This document shows positions 32,908 to 42,537 of a stretch of 64,000 bases of DNA, piece after piece (the first letter of the stretch is position 1; every line of letters starts with the position of its first letter). The position numbers and the translations under genes are program-made. This DNA is from Sphingobacterium sp. (GTDB lineage: Bacteria; Bacteroidota; Bacteroidia; Sphingobacteriales; Sphingobacteriaceae). A model generated the notes under the pieces. That model had not been told where the DNA came from, did not search any database, and saw nothing but the letters and a program-made list of their open reading frames with translations. The stretch covers positions 1-64,000 of the forward strand of contig JAITLV010000340.1 of NCBI GenBank assembly GCA_031277685.1. Reading direction: 5' to 3'.

Positions 32908-33221
32908 CTGGTTAGGAAAACTAATTAGTAACAGGTACTTACAAAACTATACTAATATAACAAATAACATCAAAATTACAAAACAAAACAGCATATAGGC
33001 GATAATATTTATAAAATAATTAACAAAAGTATAACATTATTCAGCATCAAAATTTGAGAATAGATGGCAGATAATTACTATTTTAGAATGTCCATTTGTG
33101 TTTTAGGTAGTTATAATTGGCCAATAACCTACATTTTACTGTCGTGTTATCATATTTTTAAACAACAATCAAACAATTTACGATCAAAGATTGGGATATT
33201 GTAATATAATAAATTTAAATA
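32908..33221. other. Intergenic region
   Basis: About 310 AT-rich bases with a TTGGCCAA palindrome at 33117-33124. Part of it (TTTAGGTnnTTATAATTGG near 33102-33120) looks like the sRNA core, but promoter and terminator are missing, so it is not counted as a copy. Confidence 0.3.
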
Positions 33222-33620
33222 ATGAAACAGCAATTCAACAACCAAGGCGTAGCCAAAGTACAATTTCGAATTTTGGCTTTGCCAGAAAATTTATTAGCAG
33301 TCGAGTTAAATGCTATCCGTGAAAACTTTCTATCCTGGATGGCGGCAAATTTCGCCTTGACCACAAGTCAAAAATTTCAGCTAATGACCATGCCTGATGA
33401 TTTACAAGAGACCTTAGGCCAAGCTATTGCGAATAGCTACGAGCTCGGACAGGCCGTACAGTTTTTCAAAGAAACCGCTTCTAAAGATGATCAGCCTGAT
33501 CTGAAAGATATTGTAATCAATGGTGCAGAAGCCATGGCAGTGGCAGACAGTAGAAGTAGCAAAAAAGCGGCTTTTGTAGGACAGTTGGCGATCAATATTC
33601 GTTATAAAGTAAGTATGTAG
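33222..33620 (+). CDS. Hypothetical protein
   Basis: 132 residues, no signal peptide or membrane segment, mostly predicted helical. I do not recognise a family. The C-terminal third (AVADSRSSKKAAFVGQLAIN) is Ala/Ser-rich. The gene has no obvious -7 box and is followed by a strong hairpin. It could be a small cytoplasmic protein specific to sphingobacteria. Functions cannot be inferred from neighbours, which include another unknown. Confidence 0.6.
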   Translation: MKQQFNNQGVAKVQFRILALPENLLAVELNAIRENFLSWMAANFALTTSQKFQLMTMPDDLQETLGQAIANSYELGQAVQFFKETASKDDQPDLKDIVINGAEAMAVADSRSSKKAAFVGQLAINIRYKVSM

Positions 33621-33680
33621 TTTGTAGAACGATCATAATTGTCAAAAACAGGCTTCCCCGATAACACCTTTAACAATAAT

Positions 33681-33725
33681 ATCCAGTTTTACTTTCGATC
33701 CTGACAATAGAAAGTAAAACTGGAT
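33681..33725. terminator. Hairpin between two hypothetical genes
   Basis: A perfect 16-bp stem, ATCCAGTTTTACTTTC against 33710-33725, with a 13-base loop. There is no strong T run on either strand, so it is a probable but not certain terminator for the 33222 gene. Confidence 0.5.
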
Positions 33726-33763
33726 TCAATGCTAAAATTTCACGGAAACCAATTCACAACAGT

Positions 33764-34375
33764 ATGAAAAGATTGTACAACAAAATTAGGACGCAGTTTA
33801 ATATGCTTTTTACCGGGCAGGATACACGCTACATTTATGATGCTGTCAGTGCGCATTTTGATTCCACAAAGCAATATCATACACACCGAATCAATATTGC
33901 AAGGAGTCTAACGAGATTGTCGAGCAAATCATTCGTAGTTGATCCTCCTCTCAGTCTCTCTAACCATAATCAACAATACATCAACTCAAACGGTCGGATT
34001 CCACTTCCCCTCAAAGCATCGTATACGGTTTGCCTCTGGCAGCCCTATTTTTGGTTGACCGATACTTACTCTGCCTTGATTAAAGACAATAAACAACTTA
34101 GTCTGCTCACTAACGACAAGCTCTACGAAGCCGCAGCCCAAGCAGATATATTGCTTTTCAGTAGTGGCGGAAACTTTTCGGTCAATGACATTTTGGAACA
34201 GATTGACCTCAGCAATAAATATGTCATTATTATCTCTACCTATTGTGAACAAGAAATACGAGCACATGTGCAGTACCGCATCGACCATTATCAGAATGCT
34301 TACCTCATCGATTCTCAATCGGAGTTTGACCAGTTTATTAGTACTATGCTAGATAAAGCGACCAAAGCGGATTAG
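33764..34375 (+). CDS. Hypothetical protein
   Basis: 203 residues, cytoplasmic by appearance. Not recognised. The second half has the strand/helix rhythm of a Rossmann-like fold: EAAAQADILLFSSGGNFSVN, then KYVIIISTYCEQEIR. It lacks a known active-site signature. It stands between a hairpin and the MFS gene, which ends convergently, so it is a single-gene unit. Confidence 0.55.
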   Translation: MKRLYNKIRTQFNMLFTGQDTRYIYDAVSAHFDSTKQYHTHRINIARSLTRLSSKSFVVDPPLSLSNHNQQYINSNGRIPLPLKASYTVCLWQPYFWLTDTYSALIKDNKQLSLLTNDKLYEAAAQADILLFSSGGNFSVNDILEQIDLSNKYVIIISTYCEQEIRAHVQYRIDHYQNAYLIDSQSEFDQFISTMLDKATKAD

Positions 34376-34427
34376 AGCCAATATAATGTATCACAAGCAG
34401 TTATTGTTCTGAAAAAACAGGTAAAAG

Positions 34428-35588
34428 TTATTTATTTTTCTGAACGACCAAAATCCACATAGACACCGCTGCGGCCAGTCCACCAAAAAAATAGATGGAT
34501 TGGTATCCATGCCACCCTGCAATAATACCTGCAATTGGCCCCGCGATCCCTAGTGAAACATCAAAAAATGCGGCATAAGCACCTAGCGCTGTCCCACGCA
34601 TCTGTGGACTAACCTTTTGTATCGCCAGGACGCCCAATGCTGGAAAAATCAGCGAAAAACCAATTCCGGTAAGACTACAACCTATAATGGCCATAAGTTC
34701 CGAAGTGGCAAAACCTATCAGCATTTGCCCAATCATCTCAATGGCCAAAGAGACCATGGCCACCTTATAACCGCCAAATCTATCTGGAAAAGAAGCACAA
34801 AAGATTCGTGTAAGCACATAGAAACCACCAAAAGTAAAAAAAGCCAGCGATGGATTCACCCAGTTATTTTCTGTAAAAAGCAGTGTGATAAACGATGAAA
34901 TACAGGCGAACCCTATCGAAGAAAATGCCAATGCAAGTCCTTGCTCAGAAATCAACCCGATGACCTTATAGAAAGGTGTCCGCTGATGAGCAGGATCCAC
35001 GGGCAAATTGGGAAGCTTGATTGTACATAGCCAGCTTATAGCTGACAATACGATCATAAGCCCAAACACATAGCTTGTACCCCACGATGACGATAAATAT
35101 ATTGCTAATGGTGCACCTAAAGCGATACCTGCATACATTGCAATACCATTCCAGGTCATAACTTTGCCCGACTTTTGATGCCCTACCAAACCTATTCCCC
35201 AGGTTAATGCACCTGTGATAGCCAAACTCTCGGATATCCCATGTACAATTCTCGCAGCAAAGAGCATCAGTAATGCCAACAACTGAAATTCCCGAAGATA
35301 ATATGCGACCATATAGATTAATCCTGTTAGCATCGTCATCATGACACCAAATTGCTTTGCGGTCTTGGCTCCTTTCGTATCAGCCATTTTACCAGCAAAT
35401 GCCCGAGTTAACAAGGTAGCAATAAATTGGATACCGACGACGCCCCCCACAATTAATGCACTAAAATGAAGTTCATTTTTGATCAGTATAGGAACTGTTC
35501 CCAACGTAATGCCGATGCAGAGGTATATCGCAAATACCGAAATCATAATTGGACTGATTGTCCACATCGATTGGTTTTCTACTTTCAT
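34428..35588 (-). CDS. MFS transporter (YhhS/YfcJ-like, 12 TM)
   Basis: 386 residues with about 12 hydrophobic segments and the MFS signature after TM2: FAGKMADTKGAKTAKQ. The N-terminus (ISPIMISVFAIYLCIGITLG) and overall order resemble the YhhS/YfcJ group of drug/sugar exporters. It is 66 bases downstream of an AraC regulator on the same strand and probably under its control. Substrate is unknown; a proton-driven exporter of small toxic molecules is the best guess. Confidence 0.87.
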   Translation of the reverse strand: MKVENQSMWTISPIMISVFAIYLCIGITLGTVPILIKNELHFSALIVGGVVGIQFIATLLTRAFAGKMADTKGAKTAKQFGVMMTMLTGLIYMVAYYLREFQLLALLMLFAARIVHGISESLAITGALTWGIGLVGHQKSGKVMTWNGIAMYAGIALGAPLAIYLSSSWGTSYVFGLMIVLSAISWLCTIKLPNLPVDPAHQRTPFYKVIGLISEQGLALAFSSIGFACISSFITLLFTENNWVNPSLAFFTFGGFYVLTRIFCASFPDRFGGYKVAMVSLAIEMIGQMLIGFATSELMAIIGCSLTGIGFSLIFPALGVLAIQKVSPQMRGTALGAYAAFFDVSLGIAGPIAGIIAGWHGYQSIYFFGGLAAAVSMWILVVQKNK

Positions 35589-35654
35589 ATCTGTATATAT
35601 TATTTAAATTTTACAGATGCAAAATTAGATAGCCGAATGGTATATTATTGGTAG

Positions 35655-36512
35655 TTATTCATGTGTATAATTGGACAAATAATGGTTTTTTTGACGAAAC
35701 TGTCCTGCTGTGCATCCCAAGTTTTTCTTGAAAAATCTCGAAAAATAAGTATGATCTTCATAACCTAGACTGAACGCAATTTCTTTGATATCCATATTTG
35801 TATAGAATAATAATCGTTGTGCTTCTAAGAGTACTTCATTCTGAATCCAGTAACTAGCGATAAACCCTGTTATTTCTTTACTCACCTCATTGAGATACAG
35901 GGGAGTTATATGGAGTTGTTCAGCATAATATTTTACTTGCTTAATTTCCTTAAACTGTTGTCGGATCAAGCTTTTAAACATGGTGACAAGCTGATACTTA
36001 TGGCTACTCCTACTCTGATATAATTGACTTTGAGGCACGAAAGCTGCTGTTAACTGCCCGATAAGAGCATTGATATGTGCATGGAGAATAGATTGATAAA
36101 AGACTTTTTCTCCTTGTTGCATAAAATCGTATAAAATCTCAGCTAGTGCAAATACAGGATGATCTATCTTCAATTCGATAACCTGTCGATTATACATAAA
36201 AGAATCAATCGTAGTTCTGTATTCCATCGGGATCAGTTTGGGTTCGACGAAGAGCATCCAACATTTTGCGTGCTCATTCAGTAAACATTGATGAACTTGA
36301 CCAGGTGCCACAAAACAGACAGCTACCTGTTCAAGGGGCCATTGCTTAAAATCGATAGTCCAAGATGACCGCCCTTTTTGTTGTAGGATAAACATATAGT
36401 GATCATCCCGATGGGGCATTGCGGGTCCTTGGGAGAGATCTTTAAAAGGGAGCATCTCAATTCCCTCTGTAGACAATTCCTTGTGGTGAATGGGTATCCT
36501 AGTTTTTAGCAT
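35655..36512 (-). CDS. AraC family transcriptional regulator
   Basis: 285 residues. An N-terminal cupin-like domain (MPHRDDHYMFILQQKGRSSW, VAPGQVHQC) is followed by a C-terminal AraC double helix-turn-helix (about 190-280): VKYYAEQLHITPLYLNEVSK and EIAFSLGYEDHTYFSRFFKK. It lies directly upstream of the MFS transporter gene and likely activates it. This arrangement is frequent in Bacteroidota, where such pairs respond to an exported compound. Confidence 0.9.
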   Translation of the reverse strand: MLKTRIPIHHKELSTEGIEMLPFKDLSQGPAMPHRDDHYMFILQQKGRSSWTIDFKQWPLEQVAVCFVAPGQVHQCLLNEHAKCWMLFVEPKLIPMEYRTTIDSFMYNRQVIELKIDHPVFALAEILYDFMQQGEKVFYQSILHAHINALIGQLTAAFVPQSQLYQSRSSHKYQLVTMFKSLIRQQFKEIKQVKYYAEQLHITPLYLNEVSKEITGFIASYWIQNEVLLEAQRLLFYTNMDIKEIAFSLGYEDHTYFSRFFKKNLGCTAGQFRQKNHYLSNYTHE

Positions 36513-36623
36513 ATTTTATGGTCTACAAAAAATAAGTATAACATACTTGCGAAAAAGTTTTCCAACATAAGTTAATATTTGGGCACAAAGCAACTGTTCC
36601 ATTCTGGAAAAACAGATTTCCTT

Positions 36624-36920
36624 CTAGACCTCTAACAGCAAACGAATCCAGTTCAGGACGAAAAGTAAAATAAAGACTCCAAGGATATAGGTTTCTATTT
36701 TATTGACTTTGATCCTACCAAATTTCCATACACAGATCCGATCGATAATGAGTAACAACAAAATTGGAATCATACCAAATATCCCAATGTATAAGGCCAT
36801 TAATTTATCAGGGGCAGAATGCCCGGTACCTAATACAAAAATTGTTACTGCTACACAGACAAAACTCACTATCCCAAGGATAAAGAAAAGTGTACCTTTT
36901 GTTTTTAAGAATTGTATCAT
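36624..36920 (-). CDS. Small membrane protein
   Basis: 98 residues with three hydrophobic segments (about 11-31, 39-60 and 76-95). A possible cytoplasmic stretch RICVWKFGRIKVNKIE separates the last two. I do not recognise a family. It is upstream of the AraC gene on the same strand but separated by about 110 bases. Confidence 0.6.
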   Translation of the reverse strand: MIQFLKTKGTLFFILGIVSFVCVAVTIFVLGTGHSAPDKLMALYIGIFGMIPILLLLIIDRICVWKFGRIKVNKIETYILGVFILLFVLNWIRLLLEV

Positions 36921-37288
36921 CGTTTGTTTTTATGCCCTTCCTCCCTTCATATCCCATAACTGTAATTTGCGGTTCTTAGGGTTCCTCAAATTTACACATT
37001 TCATCATTTTAAAAGATAAAAAACAAGCCCTCGAAAATCGAGGGCAAGCGGCTCAAAGTCGGTTCATTTTTCTAGTTCGCTAGGGAATGTCCCGAACCCT
37101 GCAGCCAAGGATAATAACTAAGTTAGGTAATTTAAGTCACACTATAAGGGATAAATAATGGATAAACTGTTATTTACAGCTAAAAGAACTTGTGATTATT
37201 TATTTTGTCCTTACCAATCCACTATAAAAAAGCTATATTTAAAAGCCATGAGCGGAAGTATCCTGTCCCTTTTTTATTTATACAGAAA
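36921..37288. other. Gene-free region with an orphan terminator
   Basis: About 370 bases between divergent genes. It contains a strong minus-strand terminator-like hairpin at 37027-37045 followed by a T run. There is no annotated minus-strand gene upstream of it, so either a short RNA from about 37050-37200 or a decayed gene is implied. Confidence 0.4.
37027..37045 (-). terminator. Orphan intrinsic terminator
   Basis: GCCCTCGA and TCGAGGGC form an 8-bp GC-rich stem with an AAA loop. On the minus strand it is followed by TTGTTTTTT. It does not follow any recognised gene on that strand. Confidence 0.6.
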
Positions 37289-38311
37289 ATGAAATTTAAA
37301 ATTCTAGCCCTATTTCTATTTATTAATTATCTATGTTTTGCACAACAAAGACAAGTAATCAACAATGAAGTAACAGTTTATAGCCTACAGGAAAAGAGAG
37401 ATACCATTGACTTCATCGTCGTTGACAAAAATCCCAGCGAAAAGAAGCCAATATTTCTCTGGTGTCAAGGCTCTCTACCTATGCCTCTTTATGTTAATTT
37501 TGAAAAATTTGGTTTATGGTTACATGGCGGAGGTATTGCAAACTTTGATTATGAAGAAATTAAAAATCATTATCATTTGGTTGTGATCTCTATGCCAAAA
37601 ACACCTTTGATTGTTGATGAGTCCAAACTGAATGACCAAAAATGGTATTATGGCGATTCGCCCGACAAGAATGTACCGAGTATATCTTTTCAAAAGGCAA
37701 ACTATTATCAAAACTATATCGATAGGGCGCTGAAAGTAGTTAAATTTTTAAAACATCAAAAATGGGTAGATAATTCGAAACTTGTGGTAGCTGGGCACTC
37801 CCAGGGCTCCAAAATAGCCACTGGTATTGCAGCAAGTTATAAACATGTAACCAAGTTAGGACTTTTCAGTGCAAATCCACTTGGCAGAATAGACCAAAGC
37901 ATAAGAAAACTCAGAAAAGAAGCCGAACAAGGAAAAATAACCTGGGAACTGGCGGATAAAGAAATGGAGAAACAGTATGACTATTTTAAAGCGGCAAATG
38001 ATCCTGATAAAATAAGAAATAACCCGAGTCTATTAGCTTGGAATACCTTGTCAGATCCCCAGATAGAAGACTGGCTGGCATTCAACAAACCAATCTATTT
38101 AGCTTATGGTACCAATGACATAACCAGTGATTTTTGTGACTTAATACCACTGTATTTCATCAGGCAAAGAAAGGATAACCTGACCTATAAAAGATATTTT
38201 AATCTTGAGCATAATTTTTTTGAGGTCAATGACAAAAATGAATTGGACCACACGAAGCCACACTGGAAAGAAGTCATGAAGAGTTTTATCCAGTGGACAC
38301 TACTGCCCTAA
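37289..38311 (+). CDS. Secreted alpha/beta hydrolase
   Basis: 340 residues from ATG 37289 (MKFKILALFLFINYLCFAQ), chosen because a signal peptide begins there; the upstream in-frame opening is a TTG without leader character. The nucleophile elbow is GHSQGSK, the acid likely the Asp of YGTNDITSD, and the His probably LEHNFF near the C-terminus. It is an exported serine hydrolase (esterase/peptidase-like); substrate unknown. No operon partner: the next gene is convergent. Confidence 0.8.
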   Translation: MKFKILALFLFINYLCFAQQRQVINNEVTVYSLQEKRDTIDFIVVDKNPSEKKPIFLWCQGSLPMPLYVNFEKFGLWLHGGGIANFDYEEIKNHYHLVVISMPKTPLIVDESKLNDQKWYYGDSPDKNVPSISFQKANYYQNYIDRALKVVKFLKHQKWVDNSKLVVAGHSQGSKIATGIAASYKHVTKLGLFSANPLGRIDQSIRKLRKEAEQGKITWELADKEMEKQYDYFKAANDPDKIRNNPSLLAWNTLSDPQIEDWLAFNKPIYLAYGTNDITSDFCDLIPLYFIRQRKDNLTYKRYFNLEHNFFEVNDKNELDHTKPHWKEVMKSFIQWTLLP

Positions 38312-38391
38312 AATAGAGCATTTCCATACTTACAGCTGCATTTTCTACATACACTTAAGTACAGTAATATCCTTATGGCTGTCAGTTGCAA

Positions 38392-38934
38392 TTATCTTGT
38401 TTCTCCTGCTAATAGCTCCAAGATTATAAGGAGCCAGCAAGTGACGCCAAACACCAACAGAATCACTTGTCGCATAGACAACGTGGATTGATATTCACTT
38501 TTGAAACTGCTATCTTGAGTTTTTGCAAAATTGGATGCTTCAAACGGGGCTATATGCAATAGAACCCATCCGTAGGAGACGAGATAAAAAGGAGCCGGTA
38601 AAGCGGAGCACAAATTGAAAAGAATTACGAAAATAAAAATCAAGCCGGGAGAATAATTCCGGCTGTACCCAAAGTTTTTCGCATAATCTAAAATGCGCGT
38701 AAAAAGCGAATAGATAAAAAAAATCGAAAAAATAGCACGCATAGCAGGGTGAATATCCAGGCTATCCTTTTCATTAAAAAAGCGCCATTCCTTATAATAC
38801 CACCATATTGTATAAATTCCTACTGTGCCAAAGCTCAACAGCAAAAATTGTGATGTAGATATTAATTTCTGATCTTTCATGGGAAAGACAAAAGCTTGCT
38901 CTTCCATCTCCAGGTTTCCAGTTACACTATCCAT
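38392..38934 (-). CDS. DUF4234-like membrane protein
   Basis: 180 residues with about four membrane segments. The opening hydrophobic segment STSQFLLLSFGTVGIYTIWW is followed by YYKEWRFFNEKD, the pattern of DUF4234-type domains (aromatic GIYxxWWYYK). A C-terminal helix (VILLVFGVTCWLLIILELL) closes the protein. Function is unknown. Convergent with the hydrolase gene. Confidence 0.6.
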   Translation of the reverse strand: MDSVTGNLEMEEQAFVFPMKDQKLISTSQFLLLSFGTVGIYTIWWYYKEWRFFNEKDSLDIHPAMRAIFSIFFIYSLFTRILDYAKNFGYSRNYSPGLIFIFVILFNLCSALPAPFYLVSYGWVLLHIAPFEASNFAKTQDSSFKSEYQSTLSMRQVILLVFGVTCWLLIILELLAGETR

Positions 38935-39110
38935 AAATTTTGTTAAACATTTAGATTAAAAAAATGGCTATTATTTCTTTCGAATAAATCTAAGAAAAAT
39001 TTATTGATTTCTAACTAATCGAAACTGTCTTTCATCTACAGTTGATCATCACAAACCAAACGGAATTTATTGATACATATAAGCTGTGAGTGTAACGTGA
39101 CGAAAAGAAG

Positions 39111-39184
39111 TGCGCCCACCTGGGCTCGAACCAGGGACCAAAAGATTATGAGTCTTCTACTCTAACCAACTGAGCTATAGGCGC
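39111..39184 (-). tRNA. tRNA-Met (anticodon CAU)
   Basis: On the minus strand a full cloverleaf folds: 7-bp acceptor (GCGCCTA with TGGGCGC, one G-T), D arm GCTC...GAGT, anticodon stem GAAGA/TCTTT with loop CTCATAA, variable TGGTC, T arm CCTGG/CCAGG with TTCGAGC, discriminator A. CCA is not encoded. The first pair is G-C, so it is not an initiator tRNA. Elongator Met is most likely; a lysidine-modified tRNA-Ile with CAU cannot be excluded from sequence alone. Confidence 0.93.
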
Positions 39185-39285
39185 ATTTTTACACTTCTAT
39201 TTTGTAGGTTTGCAAAGATATGAAATCAATTTAAAATAAAAATAAAAACTCAAAAAATAACAACTTTACGCGATAGCTATCTTAA

Positions 39286-40989
39286 TTAAAAACAGTCCTC
39301 TTTAAGTCCATAAGCTTTATTTATTAATTTATTGAGCTTATTTTCCAAGCTTGATTTGTCTCGGCTACTGCCTTTATTCAACTTTCTAACAAGGGTAACA
39401 ATAGACTTAAAATCTGTATTAGAAAATCGTGGAAGCGGGTAGTCTTCAATATATTGAGCAAAATAACGTTTTCTTCCCGCATAAAGTTTATTGTTGTACA
39501 TCAACGAATGATAATAATTCATTAATCTCGAATTACAAACACCTTGAATAAATAAAAGTATATCAATATCTTCATTTTTAGTAGCTACCATCCAATAACA
39601 ATTACCGTTCACTAATTTCCCATCCGGATCAAAACAAAATCGAGGTTCAATACTAATATCGGGGAAAACAACTTTGGGATGTTTCCAAAGCCCCGGATTT
39701 TGGGGAACCCAAATCTCATACCAACCACGCCCAGATTTTAAAACATACGTTCGGTTGTTTAATACTTCATAATTGCTAAGCAAGTATTGTTTCGCTTTTG
39801 GGTAATCCTCTAAATTTATCTTTTTACGTTTCCCCTTATTATCAAAATGAGGGTATAATATTTTTAGGTCTGTTTGGGGTACTCCCCATGCTTTGATATT
39901 CTCCTGCGAGATTAAATCATAAATTAATTCCGACTCTGGTTCAACGATATCACATATAGTCCAATCTTTACGGATAAATACTTTATCTGCTGTTGTTTTT
40001 ATTCCTACTTTCACCTTGAAATGATCTCCAATACGAGAGAATCGAATGGCCTCTATTTTGTCGACAAATTCCTCTTCCTGTCTATTAAGTAATATCCAAT
40101 TACTTTTATTGGATAAATCAAATTTTACAGTACCAGATGTACTTAGGTAAGCATTCTCGTCATATTTAAAATTGCCAATATAGTTACTTTCCAGCGCTTC
40201 ATAGATAGACATATTTTTGCAATCTGGTTGTGATTTTTTACTGAAATCCTGATAAATTTTGAAAAACTTACAATTTTCATTTTTATCCGTCCGTCTTTTT
40301 TTTCCGATGAATATAGCTGGTAATACTGCAGCATCAAATAATTGGGTATCCCCTAAATCTATGATTTCCAATATCTCAAAGTTTTCTCTCAAAAACTCTC
40401 TAATACTTTCCCCACTTTTAGTATTCAAATATTTATTGGACGTAATAACACCCAATATTCCGTCATCTTTTAAAGCAAAAGTCATCGCCTTAATGAATGG
40501 AAAGTAAAGATCTACTTTTCCTTTAAGTCCATACTTTTTGGAGACCTGCTGTGAATAATCCGCTCCCAATAGTTGCGTTCTCACATAAGGCGGATTTGCA
40601 ACAATAATATCTGCATATTGACTCATATCTATAGAAATACCATCAGGCGATCTATTCGAACTCCCTTCAAATGAGACACTCTCCAGAAAATCACCATAAT
40701 GAACCTGACTTCGTGAGGTTCCAAAATGGTGATCAAGCATTACCTTAGCTTTATCTAAGTAATTATAATTAATATCAATACCCTTCAGCTCAAATGCCAT
40801 TTTTTTCAATAGCAATTCTTTTCCAATACCTTGCAACAAAGCACCATCCCCACAAGAGGGGTCTAACACTTTGACGGTCTCTTTTGAATTATATTTTAAT
40901 ATTTTTTTCGCCAAAAACTCGGCCAGCAGTATAGGGGTAAATGTTGCTCCATTTTTCTTTATGCTTAGATCGTCTTCTATATTATTCAT
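39286..40989 (-). CDS. TaqI-type N6-adenine DNA methyltransferase
   Basis: 567 residues from ATG 40989 (MNNIEDDLSIKKNG); the frame also opens 21 bases upstream with TTG. SAM-binding motif I is VKVLDPSCGDGALLQGIGKE, the catalytic motif IV is NPPYVRT, and the C-terminal half (about 380-560) is a TaqI-like target-recognition domain (RGWYEIWVPQNPGLWKHPKV). It methylates adenine in a specific DNA sequence. No endonuclease domain is evident, and no restriction gene adjoins it. It stops 100 bases from the tRNA gene on the same strand, a common landing site for acquired genes. Confidence 0.9.
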   Translation of the reverse strand: MNNIEDDLSIKKNGATFTPILLAEFLAKKILKYNSKETVKVLDPSCGDGALLQGIGKELLLKKMAFELKGIDINYNYLDKAKVMLDHHFGTSRSQVHYGDFLESVSFEGSSNRSPDGISIDMSQYADIIVANPPYVRTQLLGADYSQQVSKKYGLKGKVDLYFPFIKAMTFALKDDGILGVITSNKYLNTKSGESIREFLRENFEILEIIDLGDTQLFDAAVLPAIFIGKKRRTDKNENCKFFKIYQDFSKKSQPDCKNMSIYEALESNYIGNFKYDENAYLSTSGTVKFDLSNKSNWILLNRQEEEFVDKIEAIRFSRIGDHFKVKVGIKTTADKVFIRKDWTICDIVEPESELIYDLISQENIKAWGVPQTDLKILYPHFDNKGKRKKINLEDYPKAKQYLLSNYEVLNNRTYVLKSGRGWYEIWVPQNPGLWKHPKVVFPDISIEPRFCFDPDGKLVNGNCYWMVATKNEDIDILLFIQGVCNSRLMNYYHSLMYNNKLYAGRKRYFAQYIEDYPLPRFSNTDFKSIVTLVRKLNKGSSRDKSSLENKLNKLINKAYGLKEDCF

Positions 40990-41405
40990 AAATATGATCA
41001 AAGTTATCAAATTACTCGCTAGTGACCCTATCTTTCATCAGAGAAAATTTGCTATTTATATTTTTAATGCTTCTGACAATAAGAAATTTTGATTCGGGAA
41101 GTTTGCCGATAGAAATAGAACCTCAATTGTTGACCTACTGATATTACAAGAGTTGAAGGAGCTAAGGTTCATGGTTTCAGCTTAAATCATGATTACATTT
41201 TCCTACATTCGACATATTACGATGATAGCAATATGTTATTCGTTATTCAAAGAAATGACTTTACATCAATGCGATAAAAGACAGGGAAAGAGAGCTGAAT
41301 ACACATAAGTAATTATAAATTTTTATTATTAAATAAATTTAACGATATTTAATTTGACACGCTTTATTCTCAAATGTTTTGTAGATCTTCACTCAAATTA
41401 ACCGT
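40990..41405. other. Intergenic region between methyltransferase and 41406 gene
   Basis: About 415 bases with no reading frame of note, no terminator and no -7 box. No sign of a restriction-endonuclease remnant was seen by eye. Confidence 0.35.
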
Positions 41406-41792
41406 ATGAATAGTATAAAGGCCACTGCAACCCATTTTCGCTACAAAAAGCACCCTGGAGATTTATTCAGAAATACCTCCATTCAGTTGTTGCCTCACCC
41501 CTACAAAAATCAATCAGATTTTTGGGTTTGGTTTCATCCCTCCTATCATCGCAGCGAAGATATTGCGGATCTGAGCGAGTTGTATAAACAACTCCATGAT
41601 TTTTCCTGCGAGGAAGGAACCACGAAAGCAAACCAGGAGTTATGTTATACAGGTATATCCAAGGAGCGGCTTGCCGAAGACATAAAACTTCTAGAGCATA
41701 AAATTTATCAGGATTGTTTCGAAAATTTCTATTTGCTGGTTATTGAAGGACATATTGAATTGATAGATAATCATCAGCAAGGAAAAAGTTAA
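41406..41792 (+). CDS. Hypothetical protein
   Basis: 128 residues, soluble. Not recognised. It is rich in aromatic and His residues in the first half (HFRYKKHPGDLF, FWVWFHPSYHRSE) and acidic and helical in the second. It stands between the methyltransferase and GNAT genes with wide gaps on both sides. If the methyltransferase is an acquired cassette this gene may have come with it; there is no direct evidence. Confidence 0.55.
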   Translation: MNSIKATATHFRYKKHPGDLFRNTSIQLLPHPYKNQSDFWVWFHPSYHRSEDIADLSELYKQLHDFSCEEGTTKANQELCYTGISKERLAEDIKLLEHKIYQDCFENFYLLVIEGHIELIDNHQQGKS

Positions 41793-41903
41793 TCTTTGTC
41801 TCAATTGTCATCTTTAGCTATTCATATTACTTACATAATAAAAAAGACAAAAACTGTTTATTGTGGTTATCGTCAATAATGACTCTCATTCAAATGATAG
41901 ATT

Positions 41904-41936
41904 TTTGGGAACTTATGCCGTATATCTGTAACTTTG
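41904..41936 (+). promoter_or_regulatory. Promoter of the GNAT gene
   Basis: TTTG at 41904-41907, 21 bases, TAACTTTG at 41929-41936: a good Bacteroidota promoter. The ATG is at 41995. Confidence 0.6.
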
Positions 41937-41994
41937 TTTTATGAATAAAGCTACTTTTAGTTCTATTGTTTACGATCATTTATAACCGAATAAG

Positions 41995-42537
41995 ATGCAT
42001 AACTTTCCCATTCTAGAAACCGAGAGGCTGATTTTAGACGAAATTACAGCAGCAGATATTCCACACATTGTCTTATATCTTCAAGATAAAGTATTTTCTG
42101 ATTATACATCAAATATTCCATATCCTTATCGTGAGCAAGATGCAGAGCTTTGGCTGCAGTTATCGAGCGAAGCCTTTAAAAACCGTAGCGGATTCACCTT
42201 TGCAATTCGAAACAAAAACAGGAAATTTCTTGGTGCAATAGGGCTTCACGATCAAGGTTCGGATAAGGCTGAATTGGGTTATTGGCTAGGTATACCAAAC
42301 TGGAATAATGGTTACGTCACCGAAGCTGCTAAAGCTATTATCCGCTATGGATTTAGGGAATTGAACTTCAACAAAATATTTGCCACCTATTTCCCCCACA
42401 ATCCTGCTTCAGGAAAAGTTATGGAAAAGATCGGGATGCAAAAAGAGGCCGTACTGAAACAACATTTAAAGAAGGACGGAAGATATTATGATATTCCCAT
42501 GTATTCTATTTTTAAAGAAGACCTTAAATATTCGTAA
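41995..42537 (+). CDS. GNAT family N-acetyltransferase (RimJ/RimL type)
   Basis: 180 residues. It starts with LETERLILDEITAADIP, typical of the RimJ/RimL branch. The acetyl-CoA pyrophosphate loop is replaced by the softer motif of this branch, then GYWLGIPNWNNGYVTEAAKA and the C-terminal ASGKVMEKIGMQKEAVLKQH. It transfers acetyl from acetyl-CoA to an amine of a protein N-terminus or small molecule; the substrate is unknown. Single-gene unit with a clear promoter. Confidence 0.92.
   Translation: MHNFPILETERLILDEITAADIPHIVLYLQDKVFSDYTSNIPYPYREQDAELWLQLSSEAFKNRSGFTFAIRNKNRKFLGAIGLHDQGSDKAELGYWLGIPNWNNGYVTEAAKAIIRYGFRELNFNKIFATYFPHNPASGKVMEKIGMQKEAVLKQHLKKDGRYYDIPMYSIFKEDLKYS

Noticed and set aside
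33100..33125. Possible fourth sRNA copy: TTTAGGTnnTTATAATTGG resembles the sRNA core.
   Set aside because: It has a two-base insertion, no TTTG/TAnnTTTG promoter at the right distance and no terminator with the CTCCCC loop. Probably chance in AT-rich DNA.
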